From the IMG/VR virus record IMGVR_UViG_3300044638_007250, positions 1-63,212 of that record: 63,212 bases of DNA. One strand, given 5' to 3'. Each line of letters starts with the position of its first letter. The stretch's first letter is position 1. A model generated the notes under the pieces. That model was not told the DNA's origin and made no database searches. It saw nothing but the letters and a program-made list of their open reading frames with translations. Position numbers and translations under genes: made by a program. Source of the DNA: a virus. Below, piece by piece: positions 1-11,000 of the stretch.

Positions 1-561
1 ACCACAAGCAGAATTTGGTACCGCATATAAACCATAATTTAATACTGGAGAAGATTCAATAATGAAATTCGATGTCTGAGCAGTACACCCACCCAAATCT
101 TCAACCGTCATATAATATGTTCCAGCGGTCAAACTACCAAATACAATAGTTTGTTGATTGGTAATCGCAGATTGTGAAAATACCCCGTCCCCGTGATATA
201 GATAAAAATTAGTAGATGAATAATCGGATGTTGAACTACCTGTAACAAATCCGTTATTAAGATTACATGTCGTACTTTGTACTCCGAGAATACTAGCACA
301 TACCCCGCTCGATACTGGTATGTTAATGTAAAATTCGGCGTTCGTAGGTAAAGAGCTATCATTAACTCTAACCGCATAAGTATCACCACTTAAACCCGTT
401 TTAACTGCTGGCGCTACCGTAACAACGTCAGGTGACAATACAGGGTCAATCCATTGTACTGTGTACGGAGGAGTCCCACCCGTCAACAGTAAACTTATTG
501 AACCTAAATTACTATTTGAACAGTCTCCAGTTACCGATATGTTATAATTAAAAACTGACAT
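1..561 (-). CDS. Partial tail fibre/adhesin-like protein with SprB-like repeats
   Basis: The N-terminal 187 codons of a gene that runs off the left edge. The ATG (559-561) shares one base with the stop of the upstream gene (TAATG), so translation is probably coupled. The visible part has at least two Ig-like repeats: residues 11-75 carry GGTPPYTVQW, which matches the GGTPPY[ST]..W signature of SprB-type repeats in Bacteroidetes gliding and surface adhesins, and residues about 98-170 carry a second Cys-starting unit with the LTAGTYYMTVEDLGGCTA pattern typical of the end of such repeats. There is no signal peptide. It follows a gpI-like baseplate gene, the position where tail fibre genes usually begin, so a receptor-binding fibre is the best inference. 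Total length and C-terminal tip are unknown. Confidence 0.7.
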   Translation of the reverse strand, partial: MSVFNYNISVTGDCSNSNLGSISLLLTGGTPPYTVQWIDPVLSPDVVTVAPAVKTGLSGDTYAVRVNDSSLPTNAEFYINIPVSSGVCASILGVQSTTCNLNNGFVTGSSTSDYSSTNFYLYHGDGVFSQSAITNQQTIVFGSLTAGTYYMTVEDLGGCTAQTSNFIIESSPVLNYGLYAVPNSACG

Positions 562-3545
562 TATATACTACAATCTATATTAATATTTATTCCAACATTC
601 AAAACAACAGTTTCTTGAAGATTTTGTGTGATACAATTTAAGTTGGTAATTGTTAGTTCATTACCATTTAAGAAATAAGTATATCCGTAATCATATAACA
701 TTGGTAGATAATCAATCAAGGCATTTCTCCATTCAGTATTTGTAGGTACATCATTATATCCGTAACCACTATAGAATGTCTCTTGTATTAATATATCACC
801 ACCAATTCGTAAGTCAACAAACCATTCAGTCTGAACCGAATTTTGACTACATTGATTAAGTGTTAACCCACTTGATGATAACATGTTATTAATTCTATTT
901 GCAAGAATACTATCAAAATTAGAAACATTTATATCACCATTTAACCAAGGATATATATTGAAATCGACATACTCGGTGCTACAAGTGTAATCAAATATGT
1001 TTGAGATAATAAAACAAGGGTCAACAGGTACTGGTACAAATTGACATCCCCTTTGTCGTCTATAAACAAATTTTTGTTTGTGAAGAACAGAGTTTTCTAA
1101 TCTAACACCACCATTCCAAATGGTAGTTGCAGGAACCATTTGCTCAATCAATTTAGTCCAATAAGGACCGATACCATTAACATAGTCAATAAGTTTTTGG
1201 TACGTATATTTGTTATTTGGTAAACCAACAGTTTGTTCTGATTCAATATATTTCCACCATATAGATTGTAATGTAGGATATCCACCAGTCTTACCGTCAG
1301 AAATGTATTGTCTGTTTCTCGTATTAATCATATTCTGCCAAAAAGTTTGGGAGAATTCAAAGAATGTTTTCTTTTTAGGTTTTGGGTCAACATAAGTCCA
1401 ATCCACACCACCTGGTACAGGATATCCAACAGTTAGACCTGATTCAGGTATTGGGTAATCATATTTTCTTGACTCATCCCAAACATCATAAACCAAACCT
1501 TGGCCAGGATTAAGGAATATGTCTACGTTTTTAACGTTAAGAACTAATTTTTCATTATCGACAAAATAATATGCGTTATAATCTCCTTGAGTCGAAATTC
1601 TAACTCTGTCGTCATCAGACAACCATGACTTATTATTATCGACTACTTTTTGTAATTTAAATCCTTCAGTCATGTAAGGGAAATCTCTAAACCTGTTCAA
1701 ATAAGTTTGACCATATGTAAACGGTTGTAATTGAGTTTGAATATTAAAGTTTTGTCCTGTATATACATTACCTGTAATTGTAACTGCATCAGGACTTCTA
1801 TGTTCTGGTGTTGTTTCGTACCATCCCGCACCTATTTGAAAAAAGTATGTTTCAGTATTAACAGGAGCCTTTGGATATCCAAATATATCAATAGGGTAAT
1901 CATCTAATGTAATATTCACATCCTGATAAGTTGAGTTGGTAGTAAATGCGGAATAGATATTACCTTGAATACTATATGTTTGGCCTGGTGCGTAAGTTGG
2001 AGTTTGTTGAACGTAAGTTCCACCTGATATCTGAGCCCATTGTGTGTAGAATTGGTCTAAATTAATTCTTTGGTCCGCTAAATAAATGTGTTCATTATAT
2101 TCAATTAATGAATCAGGTGCGCCAATTAATCTTAATAAAAATTCAACAGACCTTCTCGTACCTTTTGATTTAAATAGGTAAGACGCATTTAAAATTAAAT
2201 TTCTATAATAAGCATAATTTAATTCTGTTGGCGTAAGAGCTCTTGCGTAACCAGGATATGTTGGTGTTGCGGTATTACCAAAAACAGATGATAAGAAATC
2301 TTCATTTGTTATTGGTGAAAAATTTGAAGACCATCCTAATGTTTGTGATAAATTCACCAATAATTGTGACGGTATATCATTTGAAGGGTTGTAGTTTACT
2401 GAATTCATGTAAGCCAAACCTTCAATGAAAGTTTTAATTTGGTCAAAACTTCTTCCATAGATTTGAAATATTTTTTCAACCTTTCTACCTAATGTGTCAA
2501 ATTCTTTTAATGAATCAGAAACTAAAAACCTAGATATTAAGTTTGTCTTAAATGAGTCAAGATTAACAGCAATGGCTTGGATTTGTTCCAAATAAGAGTC
2601 AAATAAGAATGAACTAATATCTAAATTCCACACACCATCTTTCGGCCATGTAACTTGTTGATAATCTGTAAAGGTCTGTCCATATTCATTTTGTTGTGGC
2701 ACTTGGAATACCGCGGTATATTCAGGCCTAACCAATCTATTAACTAAAAATTTCTCAACCTCATCAAAGTCTTCTTGAAATGTCTTATCAACAATATAAT
2801 CATTTGGTCTTATTTGAAATTCTTCTTGGGTCGTGGTTGCAGTCAACCCAAAAGGTGAACCTGAAACATAGAATACAATTTCACCTGAGGATAATGTCTG
2901 TGATGGTGTAAATGATATAACTTTATAAATGTTATCATTAATACTAACACAGTAATCTAAATAGGTATTACTAAGATTTCTATATTTTGAAGTTAGAATT
3001 TCACTTGCAGCCAAATTAGTTGCGGCACTGACAGAGTAATCAATATCAAATGGATTTTTAATTCTATCAACATTAACTTTAAAGTACGTCTCGTCAGCTT
3101 GAACATCATACACAATATCAAAAGCCGTGTTACCCGTAACGTAATCGTTGTTACTAAATTGAATGTCTAATGACGCTGGAAAATAATTAATGATTTTAGT
3201 AATTGAAACTCTGAATCTTTCAGACAATGAACCGTACATTGAAAAGTTAAGAACTTGTGTGATGTCAAAGTTTGGATAAACTCTAAATTGAGTTGCCAAT
3301 ATTCTTCGACTCTGTTCAAGACTGTCGATGTTCATTGCATCTAACGTCATTGGTTCTGAGAACGCTCCGACATTAAAAGTTCTATTAACTTTTTCTGTTA
3401 CTCCCGTTGTAAACTCAAAATTACCTTGCGTAAGTCCTCCACCCTCAACAGTTTGTAATCCTACAATGTTGTCGGAAAAAGTACCCGCACCGTTTCCAGG
3501 TCTTGGTGGGTAAAAGAACTTAGTATTTTTTGTGTTTACCGCCAT
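561..3545 (-). CDS. Large baseplate wedge protein with P2 gpI-like segment
   Basis: 994 aa, start ATG overlapping by one base the stop of the 302-aa gene. Residues about 443-475 contain RNLILNASYLFKSKGTRRSV followed by EFLLRLIGAPD, which fits the R.LI..A..L...KGT..AV...L..LG pattern of the P2 gpI / Tail_P2_I family, the baseplate wedge component that connects to tail fibres. A preceding segment (IPSQLLVNLSQTLGW, about 392-406) fits the upstream part of the same family. The protein is far longer than gpI (about 180 aa), with long beta-rich N- and C-terminal regions, closer to the size of T4 gp7 (about 1030 aa). It lies at the end of the baseplate cassette just before the fibre gene, supporting a wedge-to-fibre role. 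The gpI match is from motif reading only. Confidence 0.6.
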   Translation of the reverse strand: MAVNTKNTKFFYPPRPGNGAGTFSDNIVGLQTVEGGGLTQGNFEFTTGVTEKVNRTFNVGAFSEPMTLDAMNIDSLEQSRRILATQFRVYPNFDITQVLNFSMYGSLSERFRVSITKIINYFPASLDIQFSNNDYVTGNTAFDIVYDVQADETYFKVNVDRIKNPFDIDYSVSAATNLAASEILTSKYRNLSNTYLDYCVSINDNIYKVISFTPSQTLSSGEIVFYVSGSPFGLTATTTQEEFQIRPNDYIVDKTFQEDFDEVEKFLVNRLVRPEYTAVFQVPQQNEYGQTFTDYQQVTWPKDGVWNLDISSFLFDSYLEQIQAIAVNLDSFKTNLISRFLVSDSLKEFDTLGRKVEKIFQIYGRSFDQIKTFIEGLAYMNSVNYNPSNDIPSQLLVNLSQTLGWSSNFSPITNEDFLSSVFGNTATPTYPGYARALTPTELNYAYYRNLILNASYLFKSKGTRRSVEFLLRLIGAPDSLIEYNEHIYLADQRINLDQFYTQWAQISGGTYVQQTPTYAPGQTYSIQGNIYSAFTTNSTYQDVNITLDDYPIDIFGYPKAPVNTETYFFQIGAGWYETTPEHRSPDAVTITGNVYTGQNFNIQTQLQPFTYGQTYLNRFRDFPYMTEGFKLQKVVDNNKSWLSDDDRVRISTQGDYNAYYFVDNEKLVLNVKNVDIFLNPGQGLVYDVWDESRKYDYPIPESGLTVGYPVPGGVDWTYVDPKPKKKTFFEFSQTFWQNMINTRNRQYISDGKTGGYPTLQSIWWKYIESEQTVGLPNNKYTYQKLIDYVNGIGPYWTKLIEQMVPATTIWNGGVRLENSVLHKQKFVYRRQRGCQFVPVPVDPCFIISNIFDYTCSTEYVDFNIYPWLNGDINVSNFDSILANRINNMLSSSGLTLNQCSQNSVQTEWFVDLRIGGDILIQETFYSGYGYNDVPTNTEWRNALIDYLPMLYDYGYTYFLNGNELTITNLNCITQNLQETVVLNVGININIDCSI

Positions 3546-4453
3546 TAAGTTGTTATGTTTGTAAAGTTTTTACTGAAATCAATATTATTACCTCTACTCT
3601 GTCTAACCTCATAAAGTAATGCGTTAAATTGGTCTCTAATTTCATATAAGTTGTATTGTCTGTATATGTTATTTTGAGGGTCATAGATTGTGTAGATACC
3701 ATCATCGATTGATTTGGTTTGATTACCGTAAAGAGCAATTGCAAGAGATGATACATCGTACTCAACCATTTCTATTTCCAAAGTAATTGGATTAAAGAAT
3801 GTGTTTGATATAATAATGTTTTGATTTGGTTGTCCAATAAACGGAGTTGAATTTGGATTGTTTGTTGGCGATGAAGATGGTGATAGTGTTAAGAAAATCA
3901 AATTAGAATTTCCTTCAACATATCTATATCTAATACTTTTTTGTGTTGTATTTGTTTCATTCGTAACTACAGGTTCGCAAAAGAACGATGAGGTTACAAC
4001 TCTAAAGAAATTTGGAATCTTTGAACCATCAGGATTTAAGTATTCAATTCTAAAACCAACTAAACCTTGAGGTACAAATTTGTTTTGATATTGTGTAGGT
4101 ACATTTGTAATGTCAATTACAATTCCTTTTACGTTTGGTAATGCATTTAAGACACCACAGTCAGTAATTAGTGTTCTAATTTGTGCAGGTCTTAAATAAA
4201 GTGTGTAAATGCCAAGAGCATTGAACTGTTCTGCAGGTAATGTTAAATTATATAATCCACCCAATACCTCAACACCAGCATTTCCACCTGTTTGAGTATT
4301 GTTGAAATAAGGCTTAAGAATTGTTTGTGCATCAAGTTGTGTAAGGATAAAATTATCCGTAACATCCCTTGATGGAGTATAATTCATAATAATCTGAACG
4401 TCTTCTGGTGAGACATCACTTGGTCGTATTGTGCCGTATGAACCTATTGCCAT
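3545..4453 (-). CDS. Unknown baseplate-cassette protein (302 aa)
   Basis: Not recognised. 302 aa, no membrane segment and no enzymatic motif; rich in Asn, Thr and Tyr with a beta-protein composition like its neighbours. A Ser/Pro/Asn-rich loop (SPSSSPTNNPNSTP, about residues 192-205) suggests an exposed linker. The C-terminal region (YRQYNLYEIRDQFNALLYEV) is probably helical. It has its own upstream late-type element (4467-4474) and is followed by the gpI-like gene through a TAATG overlap, so it is probably a structural wedge or fibre-attachment protein. Confidence 0.6.
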   Translation of the reverse strand: MAIGSYGTIRPSDVSPEDVQIIMNYTPSRDVTDNFILTQLDAQTILKPYFNNTQTGGNAGVEVLGGLYNLTLPAEQFNALGIYTLYLRPAQIRTLITDCGVLNALPNVKGIVIDITNVPTQYQNKFVPQGLVGFRIEYLNPDGSKIPNFFRVVTSSFFCEPVVTNETNTTQKSIRYRYVEGNSNLIFLTLSPSSSPTNNPNSTPFIGQPNQNIIISNTFFNPITLEIEMVEYDVSSLAIALYGNQTKSIDDGIYTIYDPQNNIYRQYNLYEIRDQFNALLYEVRQSRGNNIDFSKNFTNITT

Positions 4454-4466
4454 ATCTTTTTATCTT

Positions 4467-4474
4467 ATAAATAG
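4467..4474 (-). promoter_or_regulatory. Late-type element CTATTTAT upstream of 302-aa gene
   Basis: Sense-strand CTATTTATAAG ends 13 nt before the ATG at 4453. It is one of the recurring VTATTTAT elements found before structural genes; a promoter role is inferred. Confidence 0.45.
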
Positions 4475-4475
4475 T

Positions 4476-5585
4476 TTAGTTCTTTTTTTCAACGTTAAAA
4501 AATCCATATCCGTAGTTAATCATGTCACCTAAATTGTCAACTTCTCCCATTCTTTGGATTCTTTCATATGCAGAGTTCTTACCTCTTTCAACAAAAACAT
4601 CTGTTTGGATTTGTGGTTGGTCAACTACTTTGATTAAACTTTCTTCTTTTGTTATTGGTCTTGATGTCAAATTATTTTCAGTAAATCCCGATGATTGTTC
4701 AAAGAAGATTGTTGTTCCGTCTATGTAATCATAGTAATCAACAGAATTAACTGTATAGGCAGTGAAGGTTGTTGCAGTATTGGTTATTGCACCCCATATC
4801 TGACCATTCTTAATAACAGGAACCCCAACTTGAAATTTGTTTGGTCCATACATTGATAATTCATTCAACTTAGATTTAGTTAGTCCTGAAACCGTGTATG
4901 GAACCGTTGTAAAATTATTTGATGTTTGAGCAGATACCACGTTAACCGCATCACCTGAAAATATGTAGTCATAACTAATTGGCGTTTCGAACCAATTACC
5001 CCCCGCAGGAATAAAAAACGCCTCACCATTTGGATTATTTATTACAACATCCGAATAAGGGGTTGTTATCGTTTTTTGAACCTTTGTAACCCCCCAAGGA
5101 TTTGTTTGTTTTAATGTGATTATATATTTGGCATTTGCAACAGGGTATGTATGTGAAATAGAATTTGGTGTGTAAGTAGTTATTATTTGGTCAGGCGTAC
5201 CATCACCCCAATTTAAAATATAATTTGATAATTCTAAAAACTTTTGGAAATCACTTGATGTGTTATATATGTTATAGACATACGGATTGGTAGTCGTGGA
5301 AGAAAATATAAAATTAGCCACAACGTCTTTCTGTAATACCGCACCATCAAAAGGACTATAGTATCCAAAATCTACTGCAGTCTGTCTAAACAATATTGGA
5401 ATCGTCACTCCTGTTAATAAAGAACTACCGTCGGTACCCCCACTCAAAACTTGAGTCATTGCCGAATAAACTCCAGTCGTTTCACCCGTATAACCAGGTC
5501 CAACGTTTTGACCTTGCATATCAACAGTAAAAATATCACCCTTAATTGTTTCGGGGGAAATTATAATATTATAAAAATCTTCCAT
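4476..5585 (-). CDS. Baseplate-cassette protein with PKD-like domain
   Basis: 369 aa. Residues about 121-176 contain LNWGDGTPDQ and SHTYPVANAKYIITLKQT, the W.DG.....HTY......Y.V.L signature of a PKD (Ig-like) domain, a module common on Bacteroidetes surface proteins. The rest is beta-rich and not recognised, apart from a probably helical C-terminus (SAYERIQRMGEVDNLGDM). ATG start; the end of the 273-aa gene overlaps the start by one base. The PKD domain may bind glycans or protein on the cell surface, or only brace the wedge. No signal peptide. Confidence 0.65.
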   Translation of the reverse strand: MEDFYNIIISPETIKGDIFTVDMQGQNVGPGYTGETTGVYSAMTQVLSGGTDGSSLLTGVTIPILFRQTAVDFGYYSPFDGAVLQKDVVANFIFSSTTTNPYVYNIYNTSSDFQKFLELSNYILNWGDGTPDQIITTYTPNSISHTYPVANAKYIITLKQTNPWGVTKVQKTITTPYSDVVINNPNGEAFFIPAGGNWFETPISYDYIFSGDAVNVVSAQTSNNFTTVPYTVSGLTKSKLNELSMYGPNKFQVGVPVIKNGQIWGAITNTATTFTAYTVNSVDYYDYIDGTTIFFEQSSGFTENNLTSRPITKEESLIKVVDQPQIQTDVFVERGKNSAYERIQRMGEVDNLGDMINYGYGFFNVEKKN

Positions 5586-6406
5586 TATGGGTTAACATAT
5601 TCATACCATTTTATGGGTTGTAGAGTTCCCGCTCTTTGACCATCATTCAAATAGATGGTTTGATTTGGATTCATATTGAATACTTGATATTCTTGTTTCT
5701 CATAATCAAGATGAACCTTATAATAGAAATACTGTGAATTATCAAAAACATATTTATTACCCGATAAAGATGATTGAGGCATATTCATCATTTTAACAAA
5801 AAATCCACGCTCAGCATCATAAAACTTAGCGGTCATATAAAATGTATCAATATCCAAGAAATTTCTTTTCTTTAACCAATAAATAAAGAAACCTTCTTTA
5901 TCCCCCACATAATCCAAAACAAATGAAGGTTTTTTGATTGTTACATCAGTGGTTTGCATAATAGCATTCATCTTTAAACCTTGTTGGGTAGGTATAATTA
6001 ATGTAATGTAGTTTTTCTGTCTCTTCTCATCAAAATTATCGTACAAGTCAAGTTTGAAAAAAGAATTTGAAAAATTGTTAGTATAGTAGTAAATTTCTTG
6101 TGTTGAGAAACCTTCAGCTCTATAGTCGGTAATCCAATTAGATTCTACATCTAATGAACTTCCTGACCAAAAGTAAAACTCGTATTTAATATCCGTTGGT
6201 TCAGATGTTGTACCCGTCAATGGTGAGTGAGCAAATCTGCTAACCTCAAAATCTCGACCAACACCAATTACTTCAGTAATAATTTCGGTCTCAAACGCCT
6301 CGATACTTTGGTCTTGACCTAAGTCATCCCAAGTAAATTGTACGGGAATTGTAAGTTGGTTGTCCACAAATCCGTTGTTTCGAATTGTAACTTTATTCAC
6401 ATTCAT
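5585..6406 (-). CDS. Unknown baseplate-cassette protein (273 aa)
   Basis: Not recognised. 273 aa, rich in aromatic residues, Asn and Asp. Short blocks such as FDEKRQKNYITLIIPTQQG suggest a beta-sandwich fold. Start overlaps the end of the 562-aa gene by 14 nt and the stop overlaps the PKD gene by one base, so it is translated as part of the baseplate operon. No TM or enzyme motif. Probably a wedge accessory or fibre-network protein. Confidence 0.6.
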   Translation of the reverse strand: MNVNKVTIRNNGFVDNQLTIPVQFTWDDLGQDQSIEAFETEIITEVIGVGRDFEVSRFAHSPLTGTTSEPTDIKYEFYFWSGSSLDVESNWITDYRAEGFSTQEIYYYTNNFSNSFFKLDLYDNFDEKRQKNYITLIIPTQQGLKMNAIMQTTDVTIKKPSFVLDYVGDKEGFFIYWLKKRNFLDIDTFYMTAKFYDAERGFFVKMMNMPQSSLSGNKYVFDNSQYFYYKVHLDYEKQEYQVFNMNPNQTIYLNDGQRAGTLQPIKWYEYVNP

Positions 6407-8081
6407 CTATCAATGGTTTAATTGGGTATGCCACACCAAGTGTGTTATAGTTTATACCTTCAGGAATTAACCTGAAAATTAAATCTTTGAACGGATATTG
6501 AGCACTATTCAAAAATGGGTAATCAACACCTCTTTCAAGATTATCTTTAAATCCATAACTATATAAATCTCTCCATCTGAATTGTTGGTCGGATGCCGAG
6601 TAATAAGAATATGAAGGGATGTTTTCAACCTGTCCAACATTAGCGGTCTCTACGTAGTCAGAAAAAACTCTAATCGTCATTGAAGTGTGGGGTTTATAAT
6701 AGAAACCTGGACTATTTGTGTCGTATAAACTTGTAGTTTGAAAGACATTCTGATTGTACTTTATCTTTTGATAGTATGGTGAAATAACTCTTTCCAATTG
6801 GTCATAGTCATTCCATTCACAAAAATCACCGTCAATAACGTCATCTTTTTTAAGGTCTTGATTGTAGTAGAAAGTTTTAGTAGCACCATTAGTTAAAGTA
6901 TAGTTAGATGTTGGAATGTTAGTATCTGATTGATTATTTAATAAATCCCACCATGGACTAACAGGAGATGTTAAATTAAACTCCCACCCTTGTTTTAACC
7001 CAATACCACTATTTGGTTGATTAAAGTAACCTGTATATCCCTTATTAATTATAGTTAAAAACAATTCACTAACAGGTCTTTTCTGATTGTCCAACACGTT
7101 TAATAAATTCAAATCTTTAGCAACCGTAACATTATATGAATTACTACTTGTCTTTTGTGAAATCCTTGAAACTTGGTTTGGGGTAATTGAACTGTATTCA
7201 AACTTTTTTTCTTCACCGAAAACATTTTTTTCAAATCCGTTTTTAGTCATTATAGTCTCATCAACATCAGTTAATATCTTATGTTGTCTTATATAATATT
7301 TTGATTTTGTTTCAGTTAGATTTTCAGGATTGATTACTCTTTTGAAGGTACCTGTAACACTATTAGCAAATGTAGTTCCTGTGTATCCAAAATTATAAAT
7401 GTTAAAAATATATTCACCACTATCAAACTCACCCGTCCCTAAAGAATACACTTGAAATAAATTCACTTGATTATAAAAGAATGATAATTCAACATATTCA
7501 CCAACTGTTAATCCATGTGGTGCGATACATTGAAAACTAATCACGTTAGCCCCATTTTGAGTTCGATTAAGTATTGAAAATGGTATCCCGTCAGATGCAA
7601 CCCAATTAAATGAACTATTATTTAAATCATATGATAGTGGTTTACTATAATCATTACTATAAACATAACTTATATAGTAAGTCCAATTGTAGGTGTAGGC
7701 ACTTTTAGATTTATAGTCTATGTGTTGGTCAGTAATGTTTGGTCTATAAAAATCAAATTCGTAATACTGAGGAAATCCTTTCCAAATACCATTTACAGTA
7801 GATTGTATTGGGTCAACATAATATAAAGTATCCCTAAATGGTACGTATTGAGTAGTACCAGTATATGTATTGGCATATAAGTAAGTCACTTTAAATGTCG
7901 GTCTAAATACAGTACACGCTTGTCTCTCATCGTTATATACTTGAGCCAAGTTAATACTTTGACTTCGGTCATACTCAACAATAAGTTGTGATTGACTTTC
8001 TAAAGTAACCGAAATTTCTTGGTCAACAAAAGGTGCTGACTTGTATTTTTGACTACTAGGTATGATGGTATATTTATTCAC
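6393..8081 (-). CDS. Unknown baseplate-cassette protein (562 aa)
   Basis: Not recognised. 562 aa, very rich in Tyr, Asn, Ser and Phe, with beta-type composition throughout, e.g. FQCIAPHGLTVGEYVELSFF near residues 182-201, a pattern seen in phage fibre and wedge modules. ATG start overlaps the stop of the 1657-aa gene by 8 nt. By position (after gp25, gp6 and a gp7-position protein) it may correspond to a gp8-gp10 class wedge/fibre-network component, but no sequence match is claimed. Confidence 0.6.
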   Translation of the reverse strand: MNKYTIIPSSQKYKSAPFVDQEISVTLESQSQLIVEYDRSQSINLAQVYNDERQACTVFRPTFKVTYLYANTYTGTTQYVPFRDTLYYVDPIQSTVNGIWKGFPQYYEFDFYRPNITDQHIDYKSKSAYTYNWTYYISYVYSNDYSKPLSYDLNNSSFNWVASDGIPFSILNRTQNGANVISFQCIAPHGLTVGEYVELSFFYNQVNLFQVYSLGTGEFDSGEYIFNIYNFGYTGTTFANSVTGTFKRVINPENLTETKSKYYIRQHKILTDVDETIMTKNGFEKNVFGEEKKFEYSSITPNQVSRISQKTSSNSYNVTVAKDLNLLNVLDNQKRPVSELFLTIINKGYTGYFNQPNSGIGLKQGWEFNLTSPVSPWWDLLNNQSDTNIPTSNYTLTNGATKTFYYNQDLKKDDVIDGDFCEWNDYDQLERVISPYYQKIKYNQNVFQTTSLYDTNSPGFYYKPHTSMTIRVFSDYVETANVGQVENIPSYSYYSASDQQFRWRDLYSYGFKDNLERGVDYPFLNSAQYPFKDLIFRLIPEGINYNTLGVAYPIKPLIDECE

Positions 8082-11000
8082 TTAACGAATATTTTGTTTT
8101 GAATTTATCCAATGCACTATTACCTTTTTTAATTCCAAAGTAAAAATGAAATGGTGCACCAACTAAAAATTTACTTGACGGTACACCGCCCATGGTGTAA
8201 GAATATCCTCCATTAGAATTTACATTGAATATATATCCTCTTTGGTATATATCATTTGTATTATTAGCACCAATAAAATAAGATGGTGGGTTTTGATTTC
8301 TTCTACTCAATGATTGATAATTGTATCCAAAAATACCTGTACTATTCAAATCTGACGATTGGTTGGTTTTCCAATTGTTATCTTGGGAACCAAATATGTT
8401 AACTACCCCTTGAAATTGTTGTTTTAATTCCCACTGATAGAATGGCACATATTGTGATTTAATACCATAAGGATAAGTAATTGCGTTTGCCGTTGGGTTT
8501 GGTCTAAAATTAATAACTCCTGGTGTAACATAATCCTTATTTTGTAAATCTTCAGTTGTTGAAGAAAAGAATATACCCATTGTTGCAGCAGTTGCTGGTC
8601 CTAAAATCACAACTGGGTCACCAGGGTCTCCATTTGAAACATAGTATTCTGGCGAAAAAGGTATAACCCCAAACTCAGAATTTATCGACATACTCTGAAC
8701 CAAATCTCCATCAACTTTTTTATCAGGTCTACTAAATAACATGTTCAAACTATTATCGAGTCTGATTGGTAATTGTTGTAAAAAAGTTTTGTTAGATATT
8801 CTTGATATAACAAAGAGGTTAACTAAATCCGAAGTGTCAGAGTAACTCGTTGGATTTAAGTTATTCATAATATAAGCACTTGACGATGCTTCCAAGTCAA
8901 TTTCTTTGTAAACCGCGTCTTTAACCCCTAAATTAATAATAGTAGTTGGAAATAGTAGATTTCTTTCGTTTGATGGATTTTGTAAAAAGTCGGTAGGTCT
9001 TCCAATGAATCTTCCCGAAGTTGTTCCAGACAAGAAAGGTGATGACCTATAGTAGAAATTATTTGTTTTATCATCAAAATAAACCAATTGTTTAGGGAAT
9101 TGTGGAGGTAGAGGTTTATTTTGTTTATCATAAAAAGTATCTACCTGTATTGGAAACGTGAATAACGAACCGTTAACCCAATTATTTGTAAATGTTTGTG
9201 AAAGAACACCTCTACACAAACCATAAAAAAATCTAAATCTGTAACCCCACTCACTAAAAGCCTTTATGTCATCAGCAATACCAAATAGAGGTTTTTCAAT
9301 CAAAACGTAACAACCTTGTTTAACTACTGTATTACTGTCACAATTTGTGTCAACTCCAAAATTTGTTCCATCCCCTTGATAACAATCCAAACCAACCATG
9401 TTTTGACAATTACCTAAAGTGTTTAAAACGTTTGTCCCCGCAACTTGACCCTCAATGTCAGGAGTAACTTGTGACGCTCCTGTACTATAACCTGGTGTTA
9501 TATATGTTATATTATCACCATCATAAACATAAGTTGCAAATCCAAGGTTTTGTTGTAATAAACTAACACTACCTCTTAAATTTTCACTATCAATAAAATC
9601 TGATGATGGTAATCTGTCAGTTCTCATAATATTTCTTGAGTAACCTGTAATGTTAAGTTGGGTTAGTCCTGTAAGTGATGGGTATAATATAGGGCTAAAA
9701 TATACAGTACCAAATTGTCCATAACTTTGTAATGTTGGTGGTATGGAACTATTTGCAGGATAAACTTGTAAAGGATTTCCCCATGTAATTGCCCCACCTG
9801 ATAAATCTTCCGAAGTATCGTAATCATTTACAGAAATTGCACTTTCATAATATACGTTTGTAGTTTTAGTCGATACTCCTTTAACCGTACTATATAATGG
9901 TGTTTGATTTACAAAAGAAGATGATGAATACGTTGCACCTGGCACTATAACCGCCCTTGAATTTCCATCTAACGCGCCATAGTACCCAACATTACTTGTC
10001 GTATAAGAAGAGAACTGTAGTCCTGGCGTTGTTGAGCCAACAATACCTGGAGTAAAGAAATGTGATTGGAAATATATATTATTCTGTACGTTGTGTTGAG
10101 GTGTAAATGTCTGCGACCCTGTAGGAACTTTTTGTATTGGGACGTTTAATCTTGTATTGGCAGTAAATGTCCAATTAGAATCACTTTCGTTGGTACCAAA
10201 TAAAGTTCCAATAGAATATTTGTTTGGTATTTTAGGAGAATAGGGGTCAACTCCTCTTTGTAAGATTAAAATAACTTGTTCGGTAAAACCATCAAAATAA
10301 CTTGTAGGTGTTAAATTAACAGTATTTTCTAAAGTTCTACTATTTGGTGGATATGGTATGAATCTTTCTGTATAATTTTCTATTATACTTGTTTGTTGTA
10401 ATACTCCTTGGAAAAACCCTCCTGTATTTGCTGAGTTTTCAACAAATGGAACAGTTACTCCATTAACAGTTGATGTACTTATTGTTATTGCGGTTAATAC
10501 TTGATAATATTCAATGTCCGATGGGTACACATATCTTTGACATGTTTCCCCACTGTTTATTAAAGTGTAAGTTGCAGTACCACCTAAAGTACCTAAATTA
10601 ATACAATCATCGTTTGATATTGTCTGAACACCTAATGTAATAGCATTAAAAGTGTTACTATCACCGACACAATCTCCGTACGTAATCGTACCTAAACTTG
10701 TAACATCAACTGTAATATCACTGACACAATTTACGTTTGTATTTGCAGGTATTGTATATAGAGTAGTTAAGCCGTTTAATGGATTTGTTGGGTCAGCATA
10801 TTCAACATTAATTGTAAATTCATTTGTTTGAAGTCTTCCATTAATACCACTTACAGTACTACCCGCCGTTGTTGTTGCACTCCATAAATAATTACTATCT
10901 GTAGTACTGTCAGGATTTACAAAACTTAATAAAGTACCCGCAGAAAAAGATTGTGTCGCAAGAACAGTTAGTGTATTGTCATAATGATGAGTTAAATTAT

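Noticed and set aside
129-389. Minus-strand open frame of 86 aa at the left edge
   Set aside because: It overlaps the SprB-like frame 1-561 in another frame and has no protein-like pattern; the SprB-like frame fits the repeats and is coupled to the upstream gene.
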